Source: Vermamoeba vermiformis (taxonomy: Eukaryota > Tubulinea > Echinamoebida). From it: DNA of 64,000 nt. The translations under genes were made by a program, and so were the position numbers. The stretch is from assembly GCA_045837725.1 (NCBI GenBank), contig JBEWZL010000282.1:310001-374000 (forward strand). The letters run 5' to 3'. The notes beneath the pieces are model-generated. The model searched no databases. It was given only the letters and a program-made list of their open reading frames with translations, and was not told where the DNA came from. Positions 1 through 12,969 of this stretch are shown here, in pieces. Position 1 is the first letter of the stretch. Every line of letters begins with the position of its first letter.

Positions 1-147
1 CTTTACGATTAATGAATTAAAATTATTTTTGTTGAATAATTGTTTACTACCTTCCATCAAGTTCATCGCGATAATTTAGTGGATAATCCTATTTTAGTAA
101 ATAAGGGCTTATTGTAGTATACGAATCACGTAAGCAGGAGCAAAAGA

Positions 148-161
148 TTCGCGCGCCAAAA
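148..161. promoter_or_regulatory. E2F-like site upstream of the coiled-coil/PHD gene
   Basis: The sequence TTCGCGCGCCAAAA lies about 95 bp before the start codon of the next gene. It fits a near-palindromic E2F/DP site (TTTSSCGC on both strands). A similar site lies before KNL1, which suggests cell-cycle (G1/S) control of both genes. This is inferred from the motif only. Confidence 0.45.
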
Positions 162-254
162 GTTCTATCTCCACCTCGAGATTTCTCGACACGTGACTCG
201 AGTGTACTGGCTTGAACTTCTGTAGTTTGATTTATTCGATAACAGACATCATAA

Positions 255-2916
255 CATGGCAACTACACTCGAGGTATGAGACGATTAACATCTCGAAGCT
301 AACTCGATCGCAGAACTTGCCACTCTCCGTTGGCCTGTCCGTCGCCAAACTTCGATCCGTCATTCTTTCTTTGACGGAGAACGTCGAAAGCTTACAAGTA
401 ACTGCTAATACATTAATCGCTAAGCTAATCACGCCAAATTTAGGCTCAACAACTTGAAAATGATGAGAGATTCAAAGAATTTAAAACAGAAATTGAATTG
501 GCTCGCACTAACGGGTCAAATTCCAATGCGGCAATCTCTTTCGATTTTAATACTTCGAAGGTATTTATTTTCATCATTTTTGAAATTAATTCTGACAAGT
601 TATTATTAAGGCGGACAGTAGCGCACTATCGCTCGAAAATGCCAAGCTTCAAAAGGACCTAGAAGAGGCCGTGCATATTATAGAGTCTAAGACGCAAGTC
701 ATAGAGTCGTTAAACAAGAAGGTGCTTCTTGTCGAGTCAGATCTTGCTCAAAAAGATAAAGAGCTCAGCCAGAAGAATTCTCAGCTAAAGAACGTCGACA
801 TGATGATATCGGTATTTCAGAAGAACATGAGTTCGGTGAGATCTCAGTTTTCAGAAGTTCAGGAACGCTTCCATAAAGAGCAAGCTTCCGGTACGTGATC
901 GGCAGATCTCCCTTTCAGTGATACTGAGGTTTCTTTTATTAGTGGACAAACTCAAGCGAACTCATGAGAACATCATGCAATCACAGAAGATGAATCAAGG
1001 TAAGCATAAAGCATATGCGGATCTTGTTCTGATCTGATCTGAACGTTGCCAGAGGACATTAACAAGCTGACTCTCGAGAACAAGATGAAGCAGTTGAAGA
1101 TCAAGACGCAAGACGAGAAGATCACTGACATGTACAGCAAGTTGCGCGAACAAGCTACGCTACTCGAGGAGACCAAGCTGAAGCTCCAATCAATATCCTT
1201 ACTGCAGTTGTTAATCACTAACCATATCATGCTAATGACCCTTAACTAATGTGCACGAGATAGAGCTTCGTAGCGTCGCTGAGGGGTTCGCTGAAGAAGT
1301 TAGAAAAGAAAAAGAATTCTTTTGCGAGTCACTCAAGGCCTCTGAACGGCTGCTGACCGACACGACACAACTGTTGAGACAGCGCGAGGAGGCGTACACC
1401 GATCTAGTCAACGAGAAGTCGGCGTTGGAGAAACGCATTGATGCACTCAAACAGGCGTTGGATGAGAAGACCAATCCCGTGGAGTGCACGGAGCACAAAG
1501 ACAAAATTAAGAGACTGGAAGAACAAGTGAAGCAATTGAGCGATAAAAACAAAGAGCTCGCTGACAAAGTGAAGACCTATCAGAGCAGGTACGTCGATAG
1601 CGCTCATCATTAAGTAACGTACTTAGACGAGTGCAGGGAGCTAGTGCTGAAAGAGGAAGTGATCCTGCACGACAAGAAGATCGGTAAGGCCAATGAAGAG
1701 CTGCAGACCGTGTCCAAGTCACTTCAGTCGTACAAAGATTTGAGTGCGCTGCAAGAGAAGAAGTTAGAGACACTTCAATCAGAGCTCGAGTCTCACAAAA
1801 CACTCATCGTGAGGTTGGAAGAAGGTACGGCCTAAGAGTATTCTCAACTGTGCTTACTGGTGCGTAGAGCTATTGAAAGCAGACAAGAAAGTTACTCGTC
1901 AGCTCCCAACACCTGTCGCGTCAAACTCGCCGCCAAAATCCATTGCTCCACCTACACAAGCTGACTCGCCCCTCTCTGCTGGAGGACGGAAGTTTTTCAC
2001 ACCACCGCTCCCACGACCCATGACCTCATCTCCAACGCAACAAAAAGCGATCAAGCTAGCGCTTGTTTATGCAGACGAAGATGAGCCAAGTGTTGCGGTG
2101 GAGAACGAAGTGCGTGACTTTGAAGAAGATGCTGTGCCTCAAAATGAATTCAAACAAGTCATAAATGACGAGGAGCTTCAGGTAACACTATGGAGAGTCC
2201 ACTTCAACAGTGCTTACTAACTAACTGCTCAGGAGGACTTGTTCGTGCTTGACTTTGACATGCCAAACAGAGGTGGCAACACTGTGTCAGAACAGATGGA
2301 AGTAGACGCAGTAGATGACGAGGACTACGACTTTGATGCATTCCAGCGAGCCTCCTCGATGTACCCTTCAAGTGGAAAGCAAGGAACACGACCTAATCAC
2401 TTGTCCTCATCCGCGGCGGGCATGAGGAAGAACAACCTCGACGACTTCATTCAGGTGACGCCACGAGGTCGACCAGCGCAATCAAAGCCACAAGCGCAGC
2501 AGCATGGCACGGCCGGTACCCAGCACACTAGCAACGCGAACACTAGTGCTAACACAATGCGTGCGCCGATTGGACCGTCATTCAGCACGTACAAATACAA
2601 ACAAACGGCCAAGAAGACGTCTTCCAATAATACAAACTCCTCCATTGATGCTCTTGGCTGTTGCTCGGATCAGCACAAGCACGGACCCACTGTAAGTATT
2701 GCAGCATCCCAGCCTCCTGGCGCCACCTTACACTGCCACAGATAATATGCACGTCATGTCGCAAAAAGTTCCACCACTCCTGTTTGAGACAAAACGATAG
2801 CCGCACACTGATCAAAGGTACAGTCCTTTTAACCAATTCTTCCACTGACATTGCACGCAGAGCCATTCACGTGCGTATCATGTGCCAGCAAGCGAAAACC
2901 ACGAGCCAAGAAGTGA
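255..2916 (+). CDS. Coiled-coil protein with C-terminal PHD-like zinc finger
   Basis: Spliced gene of about ten exons, starting at MATTLE (255). Exons include 611-890, one near 942-998, one near 1053-1205, and 1251-1588. The central 400 or so residues are almost pure heptad coiled coil rich in E, K, Q and L. A proline/serine-rich and acidic low-complexity section follows at about 1870-2640. The last three short exons join into a PHD-like finger with pairs CC, CTSC, FHHSC and CVSC, ending in a basic tail KRKPRAKK and a TGA stop at 2914. PHD fingers usually read histone tails, so a nuclear role is likely. The family was not recognised. Several short introns were placed by keeping frame and GT-AG ends, so exact boundaries may shift. 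The stop lies only about 45 bp from the convergent UBE2Q-like gene. Confidence 0.75.
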
Positions 2917-2961
2917 TACTAATCACATTTATATACTATTAACACTACATACAACGAACAC

Positions 2962-4288
2962 CTATTCCCAGCCGTGTTGTTGTGCCACTCGGTGGAAGGC
3001 CTGAACAGGTGTCAATAAATTGTAACACTGCCAATCGCAGCACTTACCTCTTTAGCTTCAGCTTCGGTGTATTCGCTACAACAAATCACTGTTAGTACTG
3101 TTACTGTATCAACTAGTGCACGTACAAATTAGTGCCCTCGAGTCTCGCACCGCCTTCAATCATCTCACTGCGAATAGCAACCAAGACACTTTCAATGGTG
3201 TTCGCTGCGTGTGTTAGGTTAGTGACGGTGTTTGCATGAACCGCGTGAAGCACTTACCTGGCAGCCAACCACTGCGCGTCAACATCTCCATGCAAATACT
3301 GCCACCCACTGTCACGTGCCCTGTTCTGTAAGCAAAGCGTGGCTTGACAACACGAATGAACGGTGGAGACCACGGGAAATCGTTCGGGAATTTGACTTCT
3401 AATTCGACGTGGTCCTGTGTAATGTCGTTAGGCTGACTTCTAATACGTGTGCTAGTATTTACCGTTCCGTATGATTTCTTGTGTCGTTGCAAGTCGCGTC
3501 CTAGATCTGTGTCGAGACTGAAATTTGTGAATTTAACGCGCCACTTGTAGAAATTATCATCGTCAACTGGTCCTCCTTCAATGCCCTACAGTGGCCTATT
3601 AGTATTATGCAATTCGCATCACCTGTCGTTGCGTACGTATTCTTTTGGGTCCATTTTGCACATAGTCTCGTATTCTTTGATCAATCTCTTCGTGGCCCCA
3701 GCACTGCCCTTGCCAGTGAATCGTTGGTCGTCGAGCTGTGCGTGTGAAATAAGCATTGTTAATATCACTCGTGTCGGTCAAGTGATTGGATCTAATTACA
3801 CTTATTGCCTTGGCGACTGCTGCTTGTTTCTGTCAGAATAGGATCGATTATTAATATGTTCATATGGCTATGATGTCAAAGTACCTTTGGTTCCTCTTCT
3901 GACGAACTTTCTTCCTGTAATCGAAGCACGTTAAAAACGTCTAAAAAAAGGAAATATTTGCAGACATCAAAATAATTTTGAGTAATTTGTTGATGAATTA
4001 TTATAATTATAAGGCCTATATTGTTCGATAATCAAGATCCCGCCAATTTTAAATATTAAAATATATTTCGAATTAATTTTACACGCGGCTGAATAGAGCA
4101 AATAAAGCCATTGCACTTACTGAACTCTTCTCAATTTTAGCCTTCTTCTTCGGTGGTTCATCGACTGTCGGCTCGGCAGATCGCTTCAAGTGACAGATCA
4201 GTTGTCGTGTTCAAGCACAATGCTGCGAATACAGTTTATCGGATACGGCAGTTACCTTTGTTGGAGTAACCTTCTTCTTAGAGCTCAT
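2962..4288 (-). CDS. Ubiquitin-conjugating enzyme E2, UBE2Q-like
   Basis: Spliced minus-strand gene of about nine exons, beginning MSSKKKVTPTK and ending QQHGWE. A short lysine/acidic N-terminal part (RSAEPTVDEPPKKKAK, EESSSEEEPK) precedes a UBC fold. Visible E2 landmarks are FPNDFPWSPPFIRVV (the FP-x-PP-x-(I/V) E2 core) and GGSICMEMLTRSGWLPG, whose cysteine is the expected thioester-forming residue. The order GGSICMEML then GW, and the tail TEAEAKECYN, match the UBE2Q group rather than the HPN-type E2s. The protein should accept ubiquitin from E1 and pass it to substrates. It is shorter than animal UBE2Q1 because the long N-terminal RWD-like part is missing. One small exon near 3800 has an uncertain boundary. 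Confidence 0.8.
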
Positions 4289-4430
4289 ATTGTAACGATA
4301 ATAATTGTTAGTTGTGCTGTTCTTCAGAACTGCAATTTAAAATAAAAATCAAAGAACAGATCTGAGAATTTGTTTCCGTCGAAAAATTAGTTCTATTTAC
4401 AGTTTATATGAGTTAATATATTACAAGGTA

Positions 4431-5492
4431 TTATTTCTTCGCAGTTGTCTTTAATTGCAATCGATTTCCTTTCTTATCCCTCGTTGAGTCTGCATCTGCA
4501 CCGTTACTCTCAGCAGTATTACTACTACTATTACTAGCAGTATTGTATTACTCGAACTAGCTTGCAGTTGTGCTTGTCTGGCCAGGCCCTTCTGTCTAAT
4601 TGCTTGGCGGCGCTGTTCCAACACTTGTTGTCGCTTCATCTGAAAACTCTTGTGCTTCTCGCGCCCCTCTTTGGTCTCTTCAATCAACTGGTTCAATATC
4701 TTGCGCTGTTCACCCTTGCGCTGTCGTTCAATATCATCTACAAGACCACTAAGTTAGTATTCATGAATTCGAATTGGATGTGCATCCGCTACGTACCGTC
4801 ATCGTCTTGCAATGCGCTCTCTTCCCAAGCGCGTCGTTCATTCTCTTGCGCAATGTCGTGGTGATAGAACTGCGGCTCGTCAGGCGGCATGAGACCCTTG
4901 GCCTGCATATAGGCCTTCTGTTCAAAGTCGATCAGCTGATCTTCTTCTTTGCGCTTCTGATCTCCTCCCAACACTTCGCCGCGCACAAACTTGTCGTACA
5001 CTTTCTCTTTTTCTTGTAATTTCTGCTGCGAGGCTGCGATCTGTGCGCTGAGTGGCTTCGAGTCGCCTTTGAGTTGGATTCTGTCGCGCTTGATCCGCTC
5101 GTCAATGCCTTTATTACTCGATGCAATATCACCTGCTGCGGTCTTTTGTATCTTCGCTGGTCGTTGGCCGGACTTGACTGCTTGTTGTACTTGCGCTACT
5201 TCAGCTGTCAATTCGAGGATCTGTTTCGAACAAAATGTTAGATTAATTTATTTAAATTTATTTTGCTAATATTTATTATATTCACTGAGCTGATATTTGC
5301 GCCATTAAAAATAAGTGGATCAGAAATAATTATTTTGGAAAATTCAAAAATTATTCTAAGCGCTTAGTTTGGCAGCACGCGCAGTTGAATATCATATACA
5401 TGTAATTATTTATTTATTTACACGTATTAAATTGTCAATAGACTTACCGCTCCGGCAGACACTCCTTCGATCTTATTAACTTTCCTCCACAT
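4431..5492 (-). CDS. CCDC174-like nuclear coiled-coil protein
   Basis: Three or four exons encode about 265 residues, starting MWRKVNKIEGVSAGA with the next exon at ILELTAEVAQ. Similarity to animal CCDC174 is visible in three blocks: a helical stretch with EKVYDKFVRGEV leading to QLIDFEQKAY, the block PQFYHHDIAQENERRAWE (compare VHYEDIRENEARQLG), and a final basic helix rich in K, R, Q and E (HKSFQMKRQQVLEQRRQA). CCDC174 is a nuclear protein found with spliceosome and exon-junction components. The last exon is read with a splice near 4500-4555, giving the end LQLKTTAKK and stop at 4431. Reading through instead would end at 4451 with an unlikely hydrophobic tail. The protein is about half the length of the human one. 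Confidence 0.7.
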
Positions 5493-5868
5493 CCTTCAAC
5501 GCTTGTCTTAAACCTGATTATAGTGCTATAGTTGCATGTTATTGCTAGAGAACTTTGAGAATAATTAAAAAAATGAAACGAAGAACAAGAACAAGAATTG
5601 GCAAGCACGTGACTTGTTTTGCCGCTACAAAACAGTCACGTACAGGCAATATAAATCCACGCTTATTCGCTAATTTCGTTTTATTTTCGGCTAGTAATAC
5701 GTCGAGGCAAAGATGATGGGCTGAAAATATTTCGCTTAAAGTTGGCTGATTTTAGGGTTGGATGTGGTTGGTTGGTTTTGGTGAATAAATAATCAACTAT
5801 GCGCATCGTTATTATAATACAAGGGTTAAGTTGCTGTTTGCAGTGTTGTATTGAGTCGTGCACCGTTC
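5493..5868. other. Intergenic, 376 bp
   Basis: AT-rich gap that holds the upstream region of the CCDC174-like gene and the 3' flank of the kinase gene. CACGTGAC near 5610 and GTCACGTAC near 5635 form two facing E-box-like half sites. No gene was seen. Confidence 0.4.
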
Positions 5869-8769
5869 TTATTTAGCCTTGAACAGCACGCTGTAGGGAC
5901 TCTCAGGCACGAACTTCTTGAGCTTGAAAGTGGTCTTGCAGGCCTTGTGCGCCTTCAAGAACGAGGGTTGTTCACCGGGGATGTCTTCCACTTTGTAGCC
6001 CCGCTCTGTTCGCATGATCTTCTTGTGGTAGATCTCGCCCTTCTTGTCGATGTACGTCAGTGTCAGACCTGTCAGATCTGTCGAGCTGAAGCGGTACAAG
6101 TAGCAGTGTTGTTTGGTCGATGTTTGGGCCCACTGACTCTTCACCAATGTCGCGGCCTTGGACGCGTTGAAGAAGCCGTGGAAGTACGGCCGTGACAGCA
6201 CGTCTTTGATGCGTGCGAAGAACTCTTCAACAGGCTGCAAGGGGCCAAACAACGACACGACACGACAGAAGCGGTCAAATGTGATCGTGTCGTCGAAGGA
6301 GTCGCAGAGCACGGCGTTGAAACACTTCAAGTGGATCTTCTTGATGCGCGAGAAGTCGAGTTTGAGGCACTCAATGAACACCTTTTCAAAGTCCTGGTAC
6401 AACACCTTGGTGTTCTTAGGCTCAAATGACTGCTTAGAGAGAAGGCTCTGTTAGTCCGAATTCAAATGCAGCACAATGTGACACGTACACTAGTGATCTT
6501 GCCGCGCCACAGACGCTTAATGACCTTCTTGCCCACATTGTCGGGACAGAGCATGTCAGTCACCACTTGCTCGTACTTCTTCAAGATCTGTGGGAAGTAA
6601 GGACGCTTGTCGGGGTCTTGGTGCCAGCACAGCGCCAACAACTCTTGCAAGCTCACGGGCCAGTCAGGCTCAACGGGTGGACGGAAGCCTGCCAACACGT
6701 GTCGCGTCAACTCTTCTTTTCCTTTTATGGTGGGGAACAACTGCTTCAAGCTGACTAACTCCCACAACATGAGGCCAAAACTGAAGCGTCGTTAGTTGGG
6801 AACAAGCTATATGAAGTACGCTAGGCACATACCTATACACATCAGTCTTCTCACTATAAGGATAAATCGAGATTGTTTTGTCGTATCGTGCACGAAGGAT
6901 CTCAGGCGGAGAGTATTTTACATTGCCTTTGAAGCCGCGGCACACGAGATCTTTGGTCAAGTGCAGTGACAGACCAAAGTCACTGATCTTCACTGTCCAG
7001 TCATCAGCCACCTGTAGTCATCACACATTAGGCCCGTTCTTGTGTTCAAATGTCATTAGTGAGTGACACGTACCAAGAGATTGGCCAACTTCAAGTCACG
7101 ATGTACAATGTTGTGGGCGTGGAGCCAGCCAAGTCCAGCAGCAATGTCAGCACCGATTTTGAGTCTGGTCGTGAGGCTCTTGACGTCATTCAAACAGTCC
7201 TTCAAGTTACCGCGACTCAAGTACTCCGTCACGATTACAACTTGGTTGAGTGGATTCAGGCACGCACCCATCAGCATCACTACATTCGGGTGTTTCAGTC
7301 GTCTATATCATACATTAGTATACACGACGGTATTTAATAGTGTTAGGCACTCACTTCATCAATCGCAGCTCTTCGAGAGTTGATTCGGCATCGCGCTCTT
7401 GCAGCTCTTTTTTAATTATTTTACATGCCACAGGAAAACCATGATACAAAGCCTGCACACGACATTAAGTCCCTAGTAATACTAATATACTAATTCCTGC
7501 ACTTACTTTATATACATCGCCGTATTTGCCCTCGCCGATCTTGCGGATCAATGAAATGTCTTCCCAATTTACAGTGTCTTCCATTTGCAGAGATTTGAAC
7601 AAGTTTTGTGCCACGGCATTGGACTCGTGTTCCAAGCCATATTTGGTCAGTATTTGCATCAATAATTCCACTCCTCCTTCGCGCTCAATACGGCGCATGT
7701 TTTTCTCTGAAACAGATCACAACGTTATTTAATATAATTAGATCAAGTATAATCTTATAATAGCAGGCTTATAATATTATTTCCACTATAATATCAGTGC
7801 TCATGACTTACCATTGTTCGCTGACAAGTTCCTCAGTGTCAACGCGCTGTTTCGCTGTAATTTTTCGACATTTGAGCGCAAAAAATTAACCAAGTACGGA
7901 ATAGCACCTTCTCGGCCTATAATTTTCTTATTCTCCTCTAAAAATTAAAATTAACAATTGAAATTAAAAACGGAAATTGCAATATAAAATAATTTCAGTT
8001 CTACGCACCCAAGAAGGACAAATTTCGCAGAGCACCAACAGCTTCGTTTTGTAGCTTAATATCGCCGCTCTTTAATATTCGGACTAGTGTTCCTACACCG
8101 CCTTCATCAACTATCCGTTTTTTATTGCGATCTGCAGGAAAAAGGCTTAGAATACGTCCCAAAGCATAAGTATAATCAATAAATATTAAATCAATACATT
8201 AAAGTAATAAATACACGTGTCGAATCCGTTTCTTACCGTTTACCGACAAATTCCATAGAGTTGCAGCACACGACAATTTCAGGTTGGGATCATCGCGGCC
8301 TTGTAATAGGTGAATTAAAATAGGCACTGCACCTTCCTTTGCAATCTTCTCTTGATTTTTTTCTGTGTAAAGATCCCGATTTAGCGTCAATTATTTAATC
8401 GGAGTAGAATTTAATTAATTAAGCGATAATTGACCCATACCGTGGACAGAAATGCTTCGCAATAATTTCGCAGCGTTTTGTTGTACTTCTAGATCATTTG
8501 CTTGCAGCAATTCGAGCAAAACCTCCGCGCCACCTTCATCTCCAATCCTTTCTTTCGATGAAGCTGTTTAACAAAAATAACGTGTAAATCGTTGATAATT
8601 AATCGTAAATATGCGATATTTATAACTACGGACCATCTCCACGCGAAATAGCCCTCAAATCTTCAATTGATTCCAAAATCTCTTCGCGGTTGTTTGAATT
8701 CCTTAATGTCTGTATTAGTCTCGGAATCTGGCTCACCTCCAACTCCGAGGAGGTGGTTGAATCTTGCAT
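5869..8769 (-). CDS. Armadillo-repeat, tyrosine-kinase-like kinase with C-terminal SH2 domain (Shk-type)
   Basis: About 12 exons encode roughly 690 residues. Start is MQDSTTSSELEV. The first 220 residues hold at least four armadillo repeats, each almost one exon, with the pattern E-G-G/A-V-P-x-L-L and LRNLS or LWNLS. The kinase domain follows: GEGKYGDVYKA (P-loop), VACKIIKKEL (lysine), HRDLKLANLL (catalytic loop), DFGLSLHL, a PPE motif and DVYSFGLMLWEL, all intact. The C terminus has the spacer ITFDRFCRVVSLFGPLQP and then an SH2 domain beginning PYFHGFF, whose YLYRFSS carries the phosphotyrosine-binding arginine. Kinase followed by SH2 is the layout of Dictyostelium Shk kinases; armadillo repeats at the front add a protein-binding scaffold. 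Likely a cytosolic phosphotyrosine-dependent signalling kinase. Its targets cannot be read from the sequence. Confidence 0.88.
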
Positions 8770-9046
8770 GGTGTTATTCTACACCTCTGTTCTACGGTTT
8801 CCGTGTGCTTATCGAAATTGGATGCATTAAAAATTAGACCCGACAAACCTACAGCGAATCACAACAGCACCTCGGAAAATTTACGATTTCCCGACAATGA
8901 GCTAACGAGCAGTTGAGGCATCGGGCGAGTCAGGTACGTTAAATTACACCCATTAGCGTCGGTTTATTTACACGCGACCTCACGATCCAAACGCCTTAAT
9001 GAGTCCTGCTATAATACAATTCTTTAGCACCCAAAATTGCTGCCCA

Positions 9047-10524
9047 TCACTCCTGGTGCTCGTTGTCATATAATACATTGTTGATGTTGAGATTGTTGTT
9101 GCTCAAATTCAAACCGTTATTCACCGGATCGAGCTCGAGCGACTGATTCAAGCCATTAGTTCCTCCATTACTCATATTCAGTGCAAAGCTTGGTATCATC
9201 AGTGACGAGGAGACAGTTAAGTTGTTGTGTTGCTGCGAGTCTGTCAGTTGATGTGGCACTGCGTTGTAACTGACATTGTTCGCGTCCTCAGCCGTCAAAT
9301 TGAACATGTCTTTCAGCCCCGCAGAGTTCATCAGTGTTTGGAAGATGAGCGGGTTGTATTGCGCGAGCTGACTCAGCGCCAAGTTGACCTCACCCGGGGC
9401 AATCTGTGCACATAACGTTAACCAAAAGTCACTGTTTAGAAGTCGACTGCAGCACTGGTACTTACTTGAATAGGCTGTTCAGGTGCCGGGAGTGCTTTGA
9501 CTTTGTGGTGGTCATCGTACTCTTTCTTCTGCGAGAAATAGCGGTGCTTGTCACTGCGCGCCATCTCTTCGTACGGCTATTGACACATGAGTACGCGTTA
9601 CCCACACTCGTACTATTATGAGTATCACTTACGCGTCGCTCTTCAGCCGAGGCATTCTTCCACTGCTTGCTCAATATCTTCGCAATGTCCGAGAAGCTCA
9701 GCTCAGGATTGTTTCGTTTGAGTTCATGTCGCTTTTCATTCGAGTAAAAGATGTACGCTGAACTGTTGCGCTTTGGCGCTGTTGGATCTTTCTTACTCCG
9801 CTTCTTTCGCGGCTTGCGATCTGCTTCATCGTCAACGTCACGCGGCGTCATTTGCTGCAGCTTCTTTTCGTTTTGATAACGCTCTTTATCTTTCTCAGCG
9901 AGCTCTTCGTAGATCTAGATTGGAATCGTCACGTTAATTCCTTTGTTTTATTTACTAGTATTATTTAAATAAGAAATACTGCGGTTTTGTCATCTATATA
10001 ATACTGTGCCACAATAGGCTCAATTAAGAGAGATATTGTAATTTTAAATAATTATTATAAATTACCTTTTTCTCTTCTTTGCCCGCATCCATCCACATTC
10101 GACCCAGAATTCGTGTTATGTCAGGTGTGGTAACATCTGGAAATATTTTTCGCACGTAAGGACGATGGCAATTGGCAAAGAACATGTAAGCGGACAGATT
10201 TCTTTTCGGTGCGGTTGATATTGGTCTGGTCCTTTTTCTTCCTCGTGCATCACGTTTAACCTCAGTAGTAGGACCATTGTCAACATCTGCATCTGCTTCT
10301 GGATTAAGTCCGATCGGATAGCCGCCGTATTGCTGCAACAGTACTGAAGGATAGAGCGCAGGCATACCAGTGAGCTCCACTTGATGGGACAGCTGACCCT
10401 CTGCTAATTGCGTTGGATCTAGCTCCGAGGCTGCATGAATGTCGCTTGAGATCCTACTTGAAAAGCTGGTGTCACTTGGTTCATCTGTCCCGAGATCTGA
10501 TAGTTCTTTATCATCCAAGTTCAT
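9047..10524 (-). CDS. Two-HMG-box DNA-binding protein
   Basis: Exons run from 10524 (MNLDDKELSDL) to a stop at 9047. An acidic/serine N-terminal part is followed by a basic linker KRDARGRKRTRP. Box 1 begins TAPKRNLSAYMFF; box 2 begins DPTAPKRNSSAYIFYSNEKR and continues across two short introns to KHRYFSQKKEY. A KPRKKRSKK nuclear localisation-like stretch lies between the boxes. PKRNxSAYxFF is the hallmark of NHP6/HMGB-type boxes, which bend DNA with little sequence preference. The C-terminal exon is asparagine/leucine-rich (repeated LNLSNNNLNINN) and not acidic as in vertebrate HMGB1. It may act as a chromatin or transcription cofactor. It shares an 892-bp divergent upstream region with the PP2C gene. 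Confidence 0.85.
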
Positions 10525-11416
10525 AAATCAGTCCCCGTAATTTCTGTCGTTATTGATTTCCCTCTAAGATTGTAATGCGCTCTAAAAGTCAATGCGAAAT
10601 ACATTTTTTTTTCTTTTTCATTTTTTTGGTCTGAGAAGTCTGGGAATGACAACTTATATGGCGCTTCATGTTGCCGGAGCTTAAGCGCCAACTAGACAGC
10701 CGACAAACTTCATAAAGAAGCCCTTTAAAAACAGATCTTAAAAACGGGTCAACCTATAACTGCCGTATCTTCATGATCCTTTGAAGTACAACAATAAATT
10801 AACTCGTAAATTGCTCAACACCGAATCAAAATCTCTCCCTGAGATGTCGCTCTGATTCTGATATTGTGGGCCAAATTCTTGCGGAGAATCGCGTTAAAAT
10901 TTGATGCTGTTGGCGGGATAGATAGCTGTTATAGTTCTTGTTGTGGTAATAGTTAGCATCTATTCTTTGTATTATTTGTTAATAGGTGAGTAACAATTGG
11001 GTTGGATTGATTGCATGATTTTTTGGCCGAGCGATTCGCATCTAAGCAGTTGGAAGATTTTATAGCAGCTAAACTTTATATAAAATGATTGCATAAATAT
11101 ATATTGGATTTGTAGAAGATGATATTGAGGAAGATACGCGACAATTTAATGCAGAGAAAAGGAATACTGATCAAAAAAGCAAAAATAATTAAAGCAGCAA
11201 ATACTCCCCTTTGGACGAATTATAGATGTATATTAAGATCGTGGCAAATATTTGTTGAAATGGAAGCAACCAAAAACAACGGGGCACTTGCTGATTAGAT
11301 TCTGAATCGGTTACCCGCCAAAAACAGCGGCCATTGAATTGTTTAATCAATCCAACACCATATTAATTATACATATTTTATAATAGATCGTTCTAATATA
11401 ATTATATTACCGTAGA
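10525..11416. other. Divergent intergenic region between HMG and PP2C genes, 892 bp
   Basis: AT-rich, with no open frame or RNA gene recognised. It holds poly-T runs near 10605-10630 and a short inverted repeat: GTTGGATTGATT near 11004 and its complement near 11347, about 345 bp apart. This could be a decayed small element or chance. Confidence 0.35.
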
Positions 11417-12969
11417 ATGGAGAGAAAACCCAAGTTCATTTCAGGAGTCCACGAGGCCCAAGGACGCCGTGAGACTATGGAGGACACGCACGTCTTATTT
11501 GATATTGTTAAAGAAACCATTACTGACTTGAGCGGCAATCCTGATGATGCTGTTGCTTTTTACGGTGTTTTTGACGGCCACGGTGGAGTAAGTGATCCTT
11601 ATTTTTAAATAAGACGATTTGTATAATCGCCTGCGTAATTATTTTATTTGCACATTTTTTGTTAATTTTACGGCCACAAGGATCTGTTTTCATAAATAAT
11701 TTATCGAATTAATTTTCGGATCTTTCGTCGCAGTTTATTGGCAATTAGTTGAAATTCTAATCATTGATATCGCATACAACTCATAAATACTCACTTTATC
11801 CTATTTAAAGGTCGATGCAGCCATTATGGTTAAAGATAACTTGCACAACAATATTTTCCTGTCTGAGGCTTGGAAGAGCGGCAATATTGAAGGAGCATTG
11901 AATAACGGCTTCGAAGTCACTGACGACCAAATCATTAAACAAAGTATTGAAAAGGTACGTTAGATCCAGCTGAAACTTGCTTCGGATAATCTGTTCGTCA
12001 ATTACTTAACCGCACTTTAATCCGCTATTTGACGACTGAATATTCACCGCACACTTTTATGCGCAGGGCTGGATGAACGGAAGTACAGCCGCCGTTGCCT
12101 TGTTTCATAATTTGTCCTTGTACATAGCTAATATTGGTGACTCTGAGGCACTTTTAATCAAAAAGACGTACGTAATCTCGATGCCATATTGAACCATAAT
12201 AGACGTAATATAATTATATTCGACGACTAATACACGACCATTATAGTGCTGATGGTCAATGGGAACCAGAGGCCTTAACCACACTGCACAAACCTTCAGA
12301 TCCGAGTGAAAAAGAACGAATTGAAAAGTTGGGCGGTCACGTCTTTTTCGGCCGCTTGTTTGGTGCTTTAGCCGTTTCACGCTCATTCGGTGACTCGAAA
12401 TTCAAGGTATGTACAGCATAGTTTGTATACGAGCTTCAGAAATGATTCTCAATACTGCTTCAGATCCCTAAAACAGCTCAAAACTTTGTCTCTTGGGAAC
12501 CCGCTATTAAGAAAGTAGAAATTGTGCCCGAACAACACAAGTGAGTGCTTCAGTATAGCAGTTGTCGTTACAGTGAACTGATCTGTTCTTGATTAGATTT
12601 TTAGTGCTCGCTTGCGACGGCTTGTGGGACGTGATGAACCACCAACAAGTCGCTGACTTTGTAATCAAGGCCCGATATGAACAGAACAAAAACCCTTCTG
12701 AAATTAGCAAGCTGTTGGTCCGTGAAGCATTGAACAAACGAACTGAAGATAACGTGACAGCAATTGTTGTGTGCTTGGACTGGGGTGACGAGCCCACTGA
12801 GTCCACCACCAGCGAGCCCAAGTTGGAACACACGCAATCAAACTCTTCTTCGGCCACTGAACATGTGGAGAACTCGCCTTCAAGCAGCCAAGAGACTAGC
12901 GAGCCTCAACCCTCAACCGAGGCCACTGATGCTGACGACGGTAGCAAGACACCTAAACTCGATCAATAA
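11417..12969 (+). CDS. PP2C-family Ser/Thr phosphatase (PPM)
   Basis: Six or seven exons; the first is 11417-11587. The protein starts MERKPKFISGVHEAQGRR. PP2C motifs appear in order: RETMEDTHV (metal-binding E and D), FYGVFDGHGG (the DGHGG metal centre), NGSTAAVALF, ANIGDSEALL, VSRSFGD, LACDGLWDV and TEDNVTAIVV. All metal-ligand aspartates are present, so the enzyme should be an active Mg/Mn-dependent phosphatase. The layout resembles the ILKAP/PPM1L group. After the domain a low-complexity tail of about 60 residues rich in S, T, E and P ends in KTPKLDQ. Exon 2 begins VDAAIMVKDN after a 230-bp intron, longer than most here. Likely cytosolic or nuclear; its substrate is unknown. Confidence 0.9.

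Noticed and set aside
11002-11360. Inverted GTTGGATTGATT pair as a MITE
   Set aside because: Only 12 bp match, with no target duplication or further similarity; may be chance in AT-rich DNA.
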